Below, in pieces: positions 6,695 through 14,647 of a stretch of DNA of 21,836 nt. The notes under the pieces were generated by a model that did no database searches, was not told the DNA's origin, and worked only from the letters and a program-made list of their open reading frames with translations. The first letter of the stretch is position 1. The number at the start of each line of letters is the position of its first letter. The stretch is from Myxococcota bacterium (lineage in GTDB: Bacteria > Myxococcota > Polyangia > GCA-2747355 > JAKLHH01). The stretch lies in assembly GCA_022710245.1 (NCBI GenBank), contig JAKLHH010000014.1, positions 1 to 21,836 on the forward strand, written 5' to 3'. The translations under genes and the position numbers were made by a program.

Positions 6695-6846
6695 GTGCGC
6701 GTCCTCTACCACGCCATGGGCGGCGGCTGATCGTGCGCCTCCTCTACCACGCCATGGACGGCGGCTGATCGTGCGCCTCCTCTACCACGCCATGGGCGGC
6801 GGCTGATCGTGCGCGTCCTCTACTACGCCATGGGCGGCGGCCACGG
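6695..6846 (+). repeat. 38-bp tandem copies of a gene's own start
   Basis: Three 38-bp copies (6695-6732, 6733-6770, 6771-6808) lead directly into the true glycosyltransferase start at 6809. Each copy is GTG plus ten codons, a TGA stop and a TC linker, so each is a complete 11-residue frame: VRVLYHAMGGG, VRLLYHAMDGG and VRLLYHAMGGG (initiator written as V). The intact gene reads VRVLYYAMGGG and then goes on with HGHAARG. Because 38 is not a multiple of 3, successive copies are in different frames. Confidence 0.9.
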
Positions 6847-7816
6847 CCACGCCGCGCGGGGGCTCGCGGTCCTCCGCCGCCTCCCGCCCGGCGCGGGCGT
6901 CCTCGTGGCCCCCGCCGCTGCCGGCTCGTGGGCCGAGCGAGAGGGGGTGACGCACCTGGCGCCGCCGCCGCGCCCGTCGGCGGAGGAGCTCGCTGCCTTC
7001 GTGGCCGGGGCGGTCAGCCGGCTCGAGCCCGAGCTGCTCCTGATCGACGTCTTCCCGCGCGGCGTCCTCGGCGAGCTGCCTCCGATCCTGGCCGCGACCC
7101 GCGCGCCCTGCTGGCTCGTCTCCCGCTGGGTCACCCCCGCCTACTACCTCGACCCCGGCGTACGCGCGTCGCTGGAGGAGCGCTACGAGCGGATCCTCTG
7201 GTGCGAGGCTCCGCCGGTGGAGCTCGAGGCGCTGCGCCTCCCCGCCTCGCGCCTGCCGCCCGTGCTCCTGCGCGCCCGCGGCGAGTGCCTGGCGCGCGAG
7301 GAGGCGCGCCGCGCGCTCGGCGCCGACGGCGACGCGCCGCTGGTCCTCGCCCTGCCGAGCGGTGACCCCGCGCTGCAGGAGGAGCTCTGCCGGCTGCTGC
7401 GCAAGGTCTGCGCGCGCGTCGCCCCCGCTGCCCGGCTCGTGGCGATCAGCGCCGAGCTCCCCGCCCGCGACGAGCCCGGGCTGCGCGTGGCTGCGCTCTA
7501 CCCCGCCGTGCGCGCCCTCGCCGCCGCGGACCTCCTCGTCTGCGCCGGCGGCTACCACGCGGTGCACGAGGCCCGGCTGCACGGCCTCGTCGCGATCCAC
7601 CTGCCGCAGCGCCGCGTCTACGACGACCAGCACCGCCGGGTGGCCGGCTCCCTCGTCGCCGAGGAGCCGGCCCAGCTCGAGGCGCTCGTCGCGTGCGCGC
7701 TGGCTCAGCGCGCGGTGGCGCTGCCTCAGCGCGCGGCGCCGCTGCCTCCGGCCGCCGAGGACGGCGCCTCGGCCCTGGCGGCGCTCGTCGACGCCCGGCT
7801 CGGCGCGCGCGCCTGA
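6809..7816 (+). CDS. GT-B fold glycosyltransferase (MurG/GT28-like)
   Basis: This 335-residue protein resembles GT-B fold glycosyltransferases of the MurG/GT28 type, which transfer a sugar from a nucleotide sugar to a lipid or other acceptor. The N-terminal glycine-rich loop GGGHGHAARG (9-18) is characteristic of this group. A second Rossmann-like half carries DLLVCAGGYHAVHEA (241-255), in the place of the donor-binding G-G-x3-E motif, followed by a conserved DDQ-R segment (272-276). The acceptor is unknown. It begins with GTG at 6809, directly after three tandem copies of its own first 12 codons, and no Shine-Dalgarno is evident. The last 91 bases overlap the 3' end of the opposing radical SAM gene; this Ala-rich tail is the least conserved-looking part. 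Confidence 0.75.
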   Translation: MRVLYYAMGGGHGHAARGLAVLRRLPPGAGVLVAPAAAGSWAEREGVTHLAPPPRPSAEELAAFVAGAVSRLEPELLLIDVFPRGVLGELPPILAATRAPCWLVSRWVTPAYYLDPGVRASLEERYERILWCEAPPVELEALRLPASRLPPVLLRARGECLAREEARRALGADGDAPLVLALPSGDPALQEELCRLLRKVCARVAPAARLVAISAELPARDEPGLRVAALYPAVRALAAADLLVCAGGYHAVHEARLHGLVAIHLPQRRVYDDQHRRVAGSLVAEEPAQLEALVACALAQRAVALPQRAAPLPPAAEDGASALAALVDARLGARA

Positions 7817-8904
7817 CCGCCGAGGTAGCCGCGCGCGCGCAGCGCCTCGGTGAGGAGCGCGTTCTCCTGCAGGAAGAGATCGCAGCGCTCGCAGGCGGGG
7901 AGCAGCTCCCCGGCGGCGAACGCGCGGCGCAGGCGGGCGTACGGCTCGCCGTCGAAGATGGCCGCGGCCGAGGCCGCGCTCGCCTCGCCGAGCGCCGGGG
8001 TGCGCCCGTGGGTCATGCAGCACGGGTAGACTCGGCCGTCCCAGGCGAGGAAGACGTGCAGCCAGGGGACCAGGCACGGCCCGCGCGCGTGGGCGCCGCG
8101 GGCGTAGAGCCCGGCGCGGGCGAGGCGGACCTCCTCGCTGCTGACGCCGAACGGGTGGACGCGCGCCTCGTCGGTGGGCAGGCCGAGGCGCTGGCGGATG
8201 GCGAGGACCTCGGGCGCGAGCTCGCGGTTGTAGCGCTCGATCTGCCGGCGCGAGAGCCGCCTGCGCCCCTCGCCCTTCTCGTCGACGGGCATCGGCACCA
8301 GGTCCACCGCGCCGAGCTCGCCAGCGAGCGCCGTGAGCCGGGGCAGCTGCCGGTAGTTTTGCTGCATCACCACGCAGTTGATCCGTACGCGCGGACGCCC
8401 GCGGCGCGCGTAGCGGGTCAGCCAGCCGATGGCGCGCACGGTGCGCTCGAAGGCGCCCTCGCGGCCGCGGATCGCGTCGTGCAGCGGCGCGCGCGCGGCG
8501 TCGAGGGAGAGCGAGACGCCGTTGACGCCCGCCCGAGCCAGGCGCCGCGCCGCCTCGCGGTCGAGGAGCCAGCCGTTCGAGGTGAGGTTGGTCTTCAGCC
8601 CCAGCGTCACCGCGTGCTCGACGAGCTCGAGGAAGTCGGGCCTGAGCAGCACCTCACCGCCGGAGAAGTGCACCTTGCGACAGCCGCGCGCGGCGAGCTC
8701 GCCGAGGACGGCCCGCCAGCGCTCGCCCTGCAGCGTGGCCTCCTCGCGCGTCCTCCAGTAGCGACACATCTCGCAGCGCAGGTTGCAGCGCGAGGTGATC
8801 TTGATCTTGGCGTCGCGGAGCAGCGGCGGTCCGCCCTCGTCGACCGCGCGGCCCAGCGCGGCGAGGGCGCCCTCGTCGGCGAGGAGGCCGGGGAGATCGA
8901 CCAC
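7726..8904 (-). CDS. Radical SAM/SPASM-type protein
   Basis: This 392-residue radical SAM enzyme binds a 4Fe-4S cluster through C40-x3-C44-x2-C47 (CNLRCEMC), followed by a GGEVL SAM-binding motif (82-86) and a SLDA strand (133-136). A C-terminal SPASM-like region has C277, C295-C296, C338 and C341 around FLAWDGRVYPCC, suggesting auxiliary iron-sulfur binding. Such proteins modify peptides, sugars or cofactors; the substrate here cannot be told. The GTG start at 8904 follows GAGG and lies 10 bases after the stop of the upstream membrane-protein gene, so the two are likely cotranscribed. The last 30 residues are Ala/Ser-rich and overlap the convergent glycosyltransferase gene by 91 bases; homologues may well end earlier. 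Confidence 0.85.
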   Translation of the reverse strand: MVDLPGLLADEGALAALGRAVDEGGPPLLRDAKIKITSRCNLRCEMCRYWRTREEATLQGERWRAVLGELAARGCRKVHFSGGEVLLRPDFLELVEHAVTLGLKTNLTSNGWLLDREAARRLARAGVNGVSLSLDAARAPLHDAIRGREGAFERTVRAIGWLTRYARRGRPRVRINCVVMQQNYRQLPRLTALAGELGAVDLVPMPVDEKGEGRRRLSRRQIERYNRELAPEVLAIRQRLGLPTDEARVHPFGVSSEEVRLARAGLYARGAHARGPCLVPWLHVFLAWDGRVYPCCMTHGRTPALGEASAASAAAIFDGEPYARLRRAFAAGELLPACERCDLFLQENALLTEALRARGYLGGQARAPSRASTSAARAEAPSSAAGGSGAAR

Positions 8905-8914
8905 CGGCTGGCCC

Positions 8915-9763
8915 TCAGGCGGCGGAGCGCTGCCCGCCGCGGGCGAGCCCGTCGTAGCACCAGAGGAGCAGGCCGAGGAGCGTGTTGCCGGTCACCACGT
9001 GGCCCGCCTGCAGGACCTGGCGGCCGCCCCGCGCGCTGAGCGTGACGGTCGGCGAGCCCACGCACGCCACGGTGAGCGCGCGGCCGCGGCCGCGGATGGT
9101 GCGGGCCTCGAGCTCGGCGGGCAGCGGCTGCCTGCCGAGCTCGCCAGCGAGCGCCTCGGCGGCGCCGTAGCGCGTATGGAGCCGCAGGGTGAAGAAGAGC
9201 TGCGACGAGGTCCGCTCCTTCACCTTGGTGTACTTCCGCTTCGGCTTCTCCTTGCGCAGGATCTGGTCGGTGACGATGACCTCGTAGCGGTTCCCGTCGA
9301 GGAGCGAGCCCGCCAGGTGGAGCCAGGTGTGCTGGTACTTCTTCACCTTGGGCTTGCCCCAGCCGGCGTCCTCCACCGCCGGCTGCGTCGCCTTGTCGTG
9401 GGGGCGAAGGTCGAGGCGCACGCTGATGGGCTCGCCCTGCGGTGAGTCCGCCGAGATGATCTTGAGGAACTGGGTCACGGTGGCGAGCTTGCGGTCGTCG
9501 AGGTCGTAGCGCTTGTAGCGCGAGCGAATCACCAGGCTCACGATGCCGCCGACGAGGACCAGCACGCCGGCCACCACGCCGACCGCTCCTGCCGCGGCGC
9601 CGAGGATCGCCCCGACGATGCCGAAGAGGAGGCCGAGGCCGCCGAGCCAGCCGAAGAGGCGCGCCTTGCCCTCGGCCCACTTGTCGCTCGCGTGCGCCTC
9701 GGTGAAGAGCGCGAGCAGCCGGGCGGGTGGCTCGCTGAGCTGGTGAAGATCGACGTTCAGCAT
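8915..9763 (-). CDS. Membrane protein of unknown function
   Basis: This 282-residue protein has no family I can name. A short N-terminal cytosolic-like segment is followed by two closely spaced hydrophobic helices (about 36-56 and 58-79, very Gly/Ala/Val-rich) and then a large soluble domain of about 200 residues. The soluble part is basic in its middle (KPKVKKYQHTWLHLAGSLLDG, near 137-157; KEKPKRKYTKVKE after it) and then has several beta-strand-like stretches. The ribosome-binding site GAGGAGGAG lies just upstream of this ATG. It is followed after 10 bases by the radical SAM gene, so a shared function is possible. Upstream is the 514-bp repeat field. Confidence 0.7.
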   Translation of the reverse strand: MLNVDLHQLSEPPARLLALFTEAHASDKWAEGKARLFGWLGGLGLLFGIVGAILGAAAGAVGVVAGVLVLVGGIVSLVIRSRYKRYDLDDRKLATVTQFLKIISADSPQGEPISVRLDLRPHDKATQPAVEDAGWGKPKVKKYQHTWLHLAGSLLDGNRYEVIVTDQILRKEKPKRKYTKVKERTSSQLFFTLRLHTRYGAAEALAGELGRQPLPAELEARTIRGRGRALTVACVGSPTVTLSARGGRQVLQAGHVVTGNTLLGLLLWCYDGLARGGQRSAA

Positions 9764-9854
9764 CGCGCTCCTCCTCGCCTCACCCCGAGTTGTGTGGTGA
9801 CTCCATTCTGCAACACGGAGCGGCCCGCTGTCACCGGTGCAGGTGCGGCCGAGG

Positions 9855-9967
9855 CGAGGTCGAGGTCGAGGTCGAGGTCGAGGTCGAAGCGAGGCGCTGG
9901 CCGCGGAGGCGAGCGCGAACGCCAGGTCTCGAAGCGCGGCGCTGGACGCGGAGGCGAGCGCGAGCGC
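9855..9967. repeat. (CGAGGT)5 microsatellite and 45-bp imperfect tandem repeat
   Basis: CGAGGT is repeated five times at 9855-9884. It is followed by two imperfect copies of a 45-bp unit that start with CGAAGC at 9885 and 9930 and share a GCGCTGG-CGCGGAGGCGAGCGCGA core. This lies in the 514-bp gene-free gap 9764-10277, where I see no gene on either strand. Confidence 0.75.
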
Positions 9968-9990
9968 AAAGAGCGGCTCGGCGCGCGACG

Positions 9991-10322
9991 CTACCGCGGC
10001 TCCAGCCGCCGCAGCGCCTGCTCGAGCGCGACGCGCAAAGAGCGGCTCGGCGCGCGACGCGCCACCGCGGCTCCAGCCGCCGCAGCGCCTGCTCGAGCGC
10101 GACGCGCAAAGAACGGCTCGGCGCGCGACGCGCAAAGAACGGCTCGGCTACCGCGGCTCCAGCCGCCGCAGCGCCTGCTCGAGCGCGACGCGCAAAGAAC
10201 GGCTCGGCTACCGCGGCTCCAGCCGCCGCAGCGCCTGCTCGAGCGCGAGCGCAAAGAACGGCTCGGCGCGCGACGCGCTACCGCGGCTCCAGCCGCCGCA
10301 GCGCCTGCTCGAGCGCGACGCG
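9991..10322 (-). repeat. Four extra copies of the 3' end of the adjacent glycosyltransferase gene
   Basis: The last 45 bp of the gene (10278-10322, encoding RVALEQALRRLEPR and TAG on the minus strand) recur at 9991, 10062, 10148 and 10208. Three copies keep the in-frame TAG; in the copy at 10062 it is TGG. The copies are separated by 15-41 bp spacers built from a smaller module, CGCAAAGARCGGCTCGG, sometimes followed by CGCGCGACG. Inside each unit GCGGCT/AGCCGC forms a 6-bp stem. Confidence 0.9.
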
Positions 10323-11432
10323 GAAGTGGCCCAGCGTGAAGCGCGCGAGGAGCTGCTCCCGCGCTGCGCGCCCGAGCGCCTCGCGCTCCACCGGGTGCGC
10401 GAGCATCCAGCCGATCCCGTCGGCGAGCGCGAGCGGGCTCCCCGGCTGCACCAGTCGCGCGGAGCGGTCGTGCTCGAGGAGCTCCTCGACGGGGGCGACG
10501 CGGGTCGAGAGGATCGGGCGGCCGACCGCCATGTACTCGAGGAGCTTGATCGGGCAGCACCCCTGCACCACGTTGCGCGCGTCGGCCGGCAGCGGCGCGA
10601 GGCAGAGGTGCGCGCGCTGCAGCGCCGGTACCAGCTCCGCCTGGGTGGTGGCGCCCACGAGCCGCACCTGCTCGTGGACGCGGGCCCGCCGGGCGAGCGC
10701 GCGCAGCTGCTGCCGCCAGAGCGCCTTGGCCGGGCCCACCACCTCCAGCTCGAGGGGCGCGCCGCGGTGCCGCGCGAGCGCCTCGACGAGCAGCGGCAGC
10801 CCCTGCCAGGGCGAGAGCGTGCCGACGTAGACCAGCCGGTAGGGCGGCTCATCGGGCGGCGGCGCGGGCGCCGGCGCGAAGCGCTCCGCGTCCACCGCGT
10901 TCGCGACGACCGCGATCCGCTCCGGCCGCACGCCGCGCGCGAGGAGGTAGCGGCGGCCCGTCTGCGAGTGGGTGATCACCAGGTCCGCCTCGCGCAGGAG
11001 AGCGCCCTCCTCGAGGATCAGCTTCTCCAGCAGCTCGGGGCTGCGCGAGAGCGCCGGGTAGTGGTAGGGGAGCTCGATCGAGGCGAAGCCGTGCGCCTCG
11101 AGGATCAGGCGTGCGCCGCGGGCCCGCGCCCAGGCGACCGCCGGGATCCCCTCCCAGAGCCCGCGCACCTGCACCAGGTCCGCCCGCTGCCCCTCGAGCC
11201 AGGCCTGCGCCGCGCGCCGGAAGTGGAGCATGCGCTCGAGGGCGTTCTCCTCTTCGGCCACAACCACCTGGTGCTCGAGGCCAGCGAGGCCGTCGGCCGC
11301 ACCGGCGCCGAGGGTGCAGAGCGCGACCTCGTGCCCGAGCTCGCCGAGCGTGCGCACGGTCCGCTCGATCCGCACGCCGGCGCCCTTCGGCGACGGCACC
11401 ACGTCGGCGGCGAGGTAGAGGACGCGGCTCAT
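10278..11432 (-). CDS. GT4-type glycosyltransferase
   Basis: This 384-residue protein is a GT-B fold, GT4-like retaining glycosyltransferase acting on cell-surface glycans or lipids. The N-terminal domain begins with a strand and the loop VPSPKGAGVRIE (12-23), typical of GT4 acceptor domains. The donor half starts near VVANAVDAERF (175-185) and YRLVYVGTLSPWQG (198-211), and carries CPIKLLEYMAVGRPIL (293-308), the usual nucleotide-sugar region with an invariant Glu (E299). Its ATG overlaps the stop of the upstream glycosyltransferase gene by 4 bases, so the pair is translationally coupled. The final 14 codons and stop are repeated four times downstream. The actual sugar and acceptor are unknown. 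Confidence 0.87.
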   Translation of the reverse strand: MSRVLYLAADVVPSPKGAGVRIERTVRTLGELGHEVALCTLGAGAADGLAGLEHQVVVAEEENALERMLHFRRAAQAWLEGQRADLVQVRGLWEGIPAVAWARARGARLILEAHGFASIELPYHYPALSRSPELLEKLILEEGALLREADLVITHSQTGRRYLLARGVRPERIAVVANAVDAERFAPAPAPPPDEPPYRLVYVGTLSPWQGLPLLVEALARHRGAPLELEVVGPAKALWRQQLRALARRARVHEQVRLVGATTQAELVPALQRAHLCLAPLPADARNVVQGCCPIKLLEYMAVGRPILSTRVAPVEELLEHDRSARLVQPGSPLALADGIGWMLAHPVEREALGRAAREQLLARFTLGHFRVALEQALRRLEPR

Positions 11433-12619
11433 CCGGCCACCTCGCCGGGGCAGCCAGCGCCGCGCGCCTCCGGCGGCCGTCCCGCCGGCGCCGGCAGCGC
11501 GCGCAGGATGGCGAGGAGCGCGGCCCGCTCCGCGGCGGGGCTGTGCCGCTCCAGCACGCGGCGCCGCGCCGCCTCGCCGAGCCCGGCCAGCCTCGCCGCC
11601 GGGAGCGCCAGCGCCGCGAGCGCCTCGTCGACGAAGGCATCGAGCGGCGCCAGCAACCCCGAGCGGCCGGGCTCGACCACCTCGGGGATGCCGCCCGCCG
11701 GCGTGGCGAGCACCGGCCGCGCGCAGGCCATCGCCTCGAGGAGCGCGTTCGGCAGGCCATCCCAGAGCGAGGGGAAGATGACGAGGTCGGCGGAGCGGTA
11801 GTGCGAGACCAGCGCCTCCGGGTCGCGCAGGTAAGGGAGCTCGCGGAGCCGGGCCGCCGCGCGCGGCTCGGCCAGGCGCCAGCGCGCGACGCGCTCCGCC
11901 TCGTCCCGGCGCGCGCCGCCGAGGACGACCACGCTCCCCGCTGCGCCCTCGGCGGCCAGCCGCTCGGCGAGCTCGAGCACCAGCTCGAGGCCCTTCTTGA
12001 AGCGGAGCTCGCCGGCGAAGAGGAGGTGCGGCCGCGGCAGCCCCTGCACCCCGCCGAGGTGCGCGGCGACCGGCGCGCCCGGCGCGAAGCGCTCCGCGTC
12101 GACGCTGTTCGGCACCAGGTGCAGGCCGCTCCGGCGGCGGGCGACGAGCGCGGCCTTCTCCAGCAGATCGCGGGAGACCGCCAGCACCGCCCCGGCGCGC
12201 GCCAGCGTCCACTCGAGCTGCTGACCGCGCCCGCCGAAGATCCCCAGGTCGACGTCGTTGCCGCGCAGGCTGACGGCGCTCGGGCAGCCGAGGAGCTCCG
12301 CGCAGAGGACCGCCACCTGCCCGGCGGGCACCGCGTAGAAGCCGAGGACGCGGTCGTGACCGTGGCGGCGCGCGAGCCCGAGCGCCGCCTGCAGCAGGAG
12401 CTGCTGGCTCTCCTCGGCGCGGGCGGCGCGCCCGAGCCGGTGCACCACGACCCCGCGCTCGTCGTCGACGGTGGCCCTCCCGGGCGGGAGGGCGTCGGTC
12501 AGGTTGAGGAGGTCCAGCCTCTCCACGCAGGGAGCCAGCGCGGCGGCCTGCCGCGCCGCCGCGGTCGCCACGCCGCCGCGCTGGGGCGGGAAGCGTTCGC
12601 TGATCCAGAGGAGCCGCAT
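11429..12619 (-). CDS. GT4-type glycosyltransferase
   Basis: This 396-residue GT-B glycosyltransferase of the GT4 group is the first gene of a two-gene unit. The N-terminus ERFPPQRGGVATAAARQAAAL (8-28) holds the GG acceptor-domain loop. The donor half shows LVPNSVDAERF (168-178), FAGELRFKKGLELVLEL (201-217) and SLWDGLPNALLEAMACARPV (284-303), whose E-x7-E-like stretch is the GT4 nucleotide-sugar site, then GGIPEVV (309-315). It could act in capsule, exopolysaccharide or lipopolysaccharide assembly; the acceptor is not readable. No ribosome-binding site precedes ATG 12619, but a TGC-TACAGC -10-like element sits six bases upstream, which suggests a leaderless message. Confidence 0.9.
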   Translation of the reverse strand: MRLLWISERFPPQRGGVATAAARQAAALAPCVERLDLLNLTDALPPGRATVDDERGVVVHRLGRAARAEESQQLLLQAALGLARRHGHDRVLGFYAVPAGQVAVLCAELLGCPSAVSLRGNDVDLGIFGGRGQQLEWTLARAGAVLAVSRDLLEKAALVARRRSGLHLVPNSVDAERFAPGAPVAAHLGGVQGLPRPHLLFAGELRFKKGLELVLELAERLAAEGAAGSVVVLGGARRDEAERVARWRLAEPRAAARLRELPYLRDPEALVSHYRSADLVIFPSLWDGLPNALLEAMACARPVLATPAGGIPEVVEPGRSGLLAPLDAFVDEALAALALPAARLAGLGEAARRRVLERHSPAAERAALLAILRALPAPAGRPPEARGAGCPGEVAG

Positions 12620-12625
12620 GCCCGA

Positions 12626-12634
12626 GCTGTAGCA
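12626..12634 (-). promoter_or_regulatory. Extended -10 element for the glycosyltransferase pair
   Basis: On the minus strand TGC-TACAGC (12634-12626) is followed by six bases and the ATG at 12619. The -35 region is poor, and no Shine-Dalgarno lies between the element and the start codon. The spacing matches the other leaderless-type starts in this window. Confidence 0.35.
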
Positions 12635-12832
12635 GAGAAGCGAGGGCGAGGGGAAGCGGCGCGGCGCGAGGGCGCGCGAGGGCGCGCGATCGCTCCCCGT
12701 CGGTCGCTCACCTGGTTCGAGCACCGGCGGCGCGCGGGGACCCGAGCAACCTTGGATCACACCCGGCGCGGGGGCGTTTCCTTGCGGCCACGGTTCTGCT
12801 AGAGCTGGGAGCATCCAGGATCGAGGAGCCCC

Positions 12833-13459
12833 ATGCGGACCATCTTCCAGGTAGGCACGAGCGCGTCGGTGGAGCGGCTGGAGAAGCTGATCGAGCAGCG
12901 GCTCGAGGCCGGGGCCGACCGGGCCAGGATCGACGCTCGCATCTGGGACCTCTTCGGCGAGGAGTGGGCGGTGATGTTCACCGACCTCTCGGGCTTCTCC
13001 CGTCGAGTGGCCGAGTTCGGCATCATCCACTTCCTGCAGGTCATCTACGAGTCGGAGCGGCTGCTCCTCCCGATCATCGACGCGCACGACGGGATCGTGC
13101 TGAAGACCGAGGGGGACAGCCTGCTCGTCATCTTCCGTCGCCCCTGCCGGGCCGTCGCCTGCGCGATCGCGATGCAGCGCACCCTCGACGCCACCAACCG
13201 CGACCGCGCCGCCGAGGAGCAGATCCTGCTCTGCGTCGGCATCGGCTGGGGCAAGGTGCTGCGCCTGGGGGACCAGGACGTCTTCGGGGCCGAGGTGAAC
13301 GCCGCCTCGAAGCTCGGTGAGGACATCGCGCACGCCCACGAGGTCCTGGTCACGGGCTCGGTGAAGCAGGCGCTCGAGGCCGAGGGCTGCTACGCGGTGA
13401 GCCCGATCGCGGAGGTCCCGCCCGGCGCCAGCTCCGCCTTCCGCGTCGAGTACCGCTGA
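12833..13459 (+). CDS. Class III adenylate/guanylate cyclase-like protein
   Basis: This 208-residue protein is mostly a single class III nucleotide cyclase catalytic domain, producing cAMP or cGMP if active. The two metal-binding Asp are present, D51 in MFTDLSGFS and D95 in KTEGDSLLVIF. The VGIGWGKVLRLGDQDVFGAEVNAASKLGED region (135-164, key residues G136, G138, N156 and K160) carries the Asn, but Lys replaces the usual transition-state Arg of the N-x3-R motif. The short N-terminal helix (about 12-40) has no obvious sensor domain or membrane segment, so regulation is unclear. GAGGAG at 12823-12828 supports the start. A cyclic-nucleotide-binding protein is encoded about 2 kb away, making a signalling link plausible. 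The substitution at K160 leaves activity uncertain. Confidence 0.85.
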   Translation: MRTIFQVGTSASVERLEKLIEQRLEAGADRARIDARIWDLFGEEWAVMFTDLSGFSRRVAEFGIIHFLQVIYESERLLLPIIDAHDGIVLKTEGDSLLVIFRRPCRAVACAIAMQRTLDATNRDRAAEEQILLCVGIGWGKVLRLGDQDVFGAEVNAASKLGEDIAHAHEVLVTGSVKQALEAEGCYAVSPIAEVPPGASSAFRVEYR

Positions 13460-13589
13460 GGCCGGCTCACCCTCGGGCCGCGAGGTCCGCGCTGGCCCCG
13501 CCGCGCCGGCTGGGCTATGTAAGACGACGCGCGCCGTCACCCCTCTCCTGCCTCCGGCATCGAAGAGGTGGTGGCCGCGAGGAGGTCAC

Positions 13590-14645
13590 ATGACACAGGA
13601 CGTGCTGATCATCGGTGCCGGCGTGGCCGGCCTCAGCCTGGCCCGGCGGCTGACCGAGCGCGGCGCCAGCGTGGCGCTGCTCGAGAAGTCCCGCGGCGTC
13701 GGCGGGCGCTGCGCCACCCGCCGCGTCGAGGGGCGCCCGGTCGATCACGGGGTGCCGATGCTGCACGGCGCCTCGCCGCTCTTCCGTCAGGCCGCGAGCG
13801 AGCTCGGCGGCTGCACCCCGATCCTCGACTGGCCCTACCACGTGCGCGGCCCCGGGCAGCCCTGCCAGCCTCAGGCCTACCGCTCCCAGGGCGTGCGCCT
13901 CGCCATCGCCGAGGGGATCTCCTGCTTCCCCAAGCACCTCGCCCGCGGCATCACCGTCGAGCTGGAGACGCGGGTCACTGGCCTTTCGCTGGCCGGCGGC
14001 GAGCTCCGCGTGGAGACCGACCGCGGCGAGCGGGCCGCGCGCACCGTCGTCGTCACCTGCCCCGTCGAGCAGACGCTGGAGCTGCTGGAGACGCTGGTCG
14101 CCTCCTCGCCCACCGCCGAGCTGCGCGCGGTCGTGCAGGCGCTGCGCACCATCTTCACCCTCCCCTGCCTCACCGTCCTCGCCGGCTACGAGGAGGCGCC
14201 GCCGCTCGACTTCCAGCTCCTGCTGCCGGGCAGCGAGAGCCCGATCCACACGCTGGTGAACGACACCTCGAAGCGCCCCGCCGGCGCCGCCCCCGCGCTC
14301 GTCCTGCAGGGGCAGCCTGGCTTCTCGCGCGAGCTCCTCGAGGCGCCCGAGGCACGCTGGACCGAGGTCCTCCTCGGCGCGGCCGCCGGCCTGCTCGGCG
14401 AGTGGGCTCGCCGGCCCGCCTGGACGCAGGCGCACCGGTGGCGCCACGCCCGCCTGCAGCGCGGCAGCGAGCTCACTCACCCGGTGCTGCTCCGCTGGCC
14501 CTCCGGCGCGGGCCTCGGCCTCTGCGGCGAGGTCTTCAACCCGGCGAGCGGCGTCGAGGGTGCTTACCTCTCCGGCCTGGAGCTGGCAGCGCGCATCAGC
14601 TCCTGCGCCGCCACGGTGGTCGAGAACCACGGAAGCGGAGCCTGA
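13590..14645 (+). CDS. Renalase-like FAD/NAD(P)-dependent oxidoreductase
   Basis: This 351-residue flavoprotein of the amine-oxidase/renalase-like group has a Rossmann FAD-binding motif GAGVAG (9-14), the ribose-binding E32 and GVGGRCATRR (36-45), a group signature. DHGVPMLH (52-59) stands where most relatives have DHGAQYF. The C-terminal FAD-contact region is GLGLCGEVFNPASGVEGAYLSG. The substrate is not known for most bacterial members. GAGGAGG (13579-13585) with a 4-base spacer marks the start, and a TATGTA -10-like box at 13516-13521 may be its promoter. Two bases separate its stop from the ribA start, so the genes are coupled; RibA begins riboflavin synthesis, the route to the FAD this protein binds. 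Confidence 0.85.
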   Translation: MTQDVLIIGAGVAGLSLARRLTERGASVALLEKSRGVGGRCATRRVEGRPVDHGVPMLHGASPLFRQAASELGGCTPILDWPYHVRGPGQPCQPQAYRSQGVRLAIAEGISCFPKHLARGITVELETRVTGLSLAGGELRVETDRGERAARTVVVTCPVEQTLELLETLVASSPTAELRAVVQALRTIFTLPCLTVLAGYEEAPPLDFQLLLPGSESPIHTLVNDTSKRPAGAAPALVLQGQPGFSRELLEAPEARWTEVLLGAAAGLLGEWARRPAWTQAHRWRHARLQRGSELTHPVLLRWPSGAGLGLCGEVFNPASGVEGAYLSGLELAARISSCAATVVENHGSGA

Positions 14646-14647
14646 CC

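Noticed and set aside
10062..10106. Independent small genes in the 45-bp copies
   Set aside because: They are copies of the glycosyltransferase 3' end without start codons or ribosome-binding sites, and one copy has lost the stop.
9692..11801. Long plus-strand frames through the repeat field and glycosyltransferase genes
   Set aside because: They translate to low-complexity Arg/Ala/Ser/Glu sequence and lie antisense to clear glycosyltransferase motifs.
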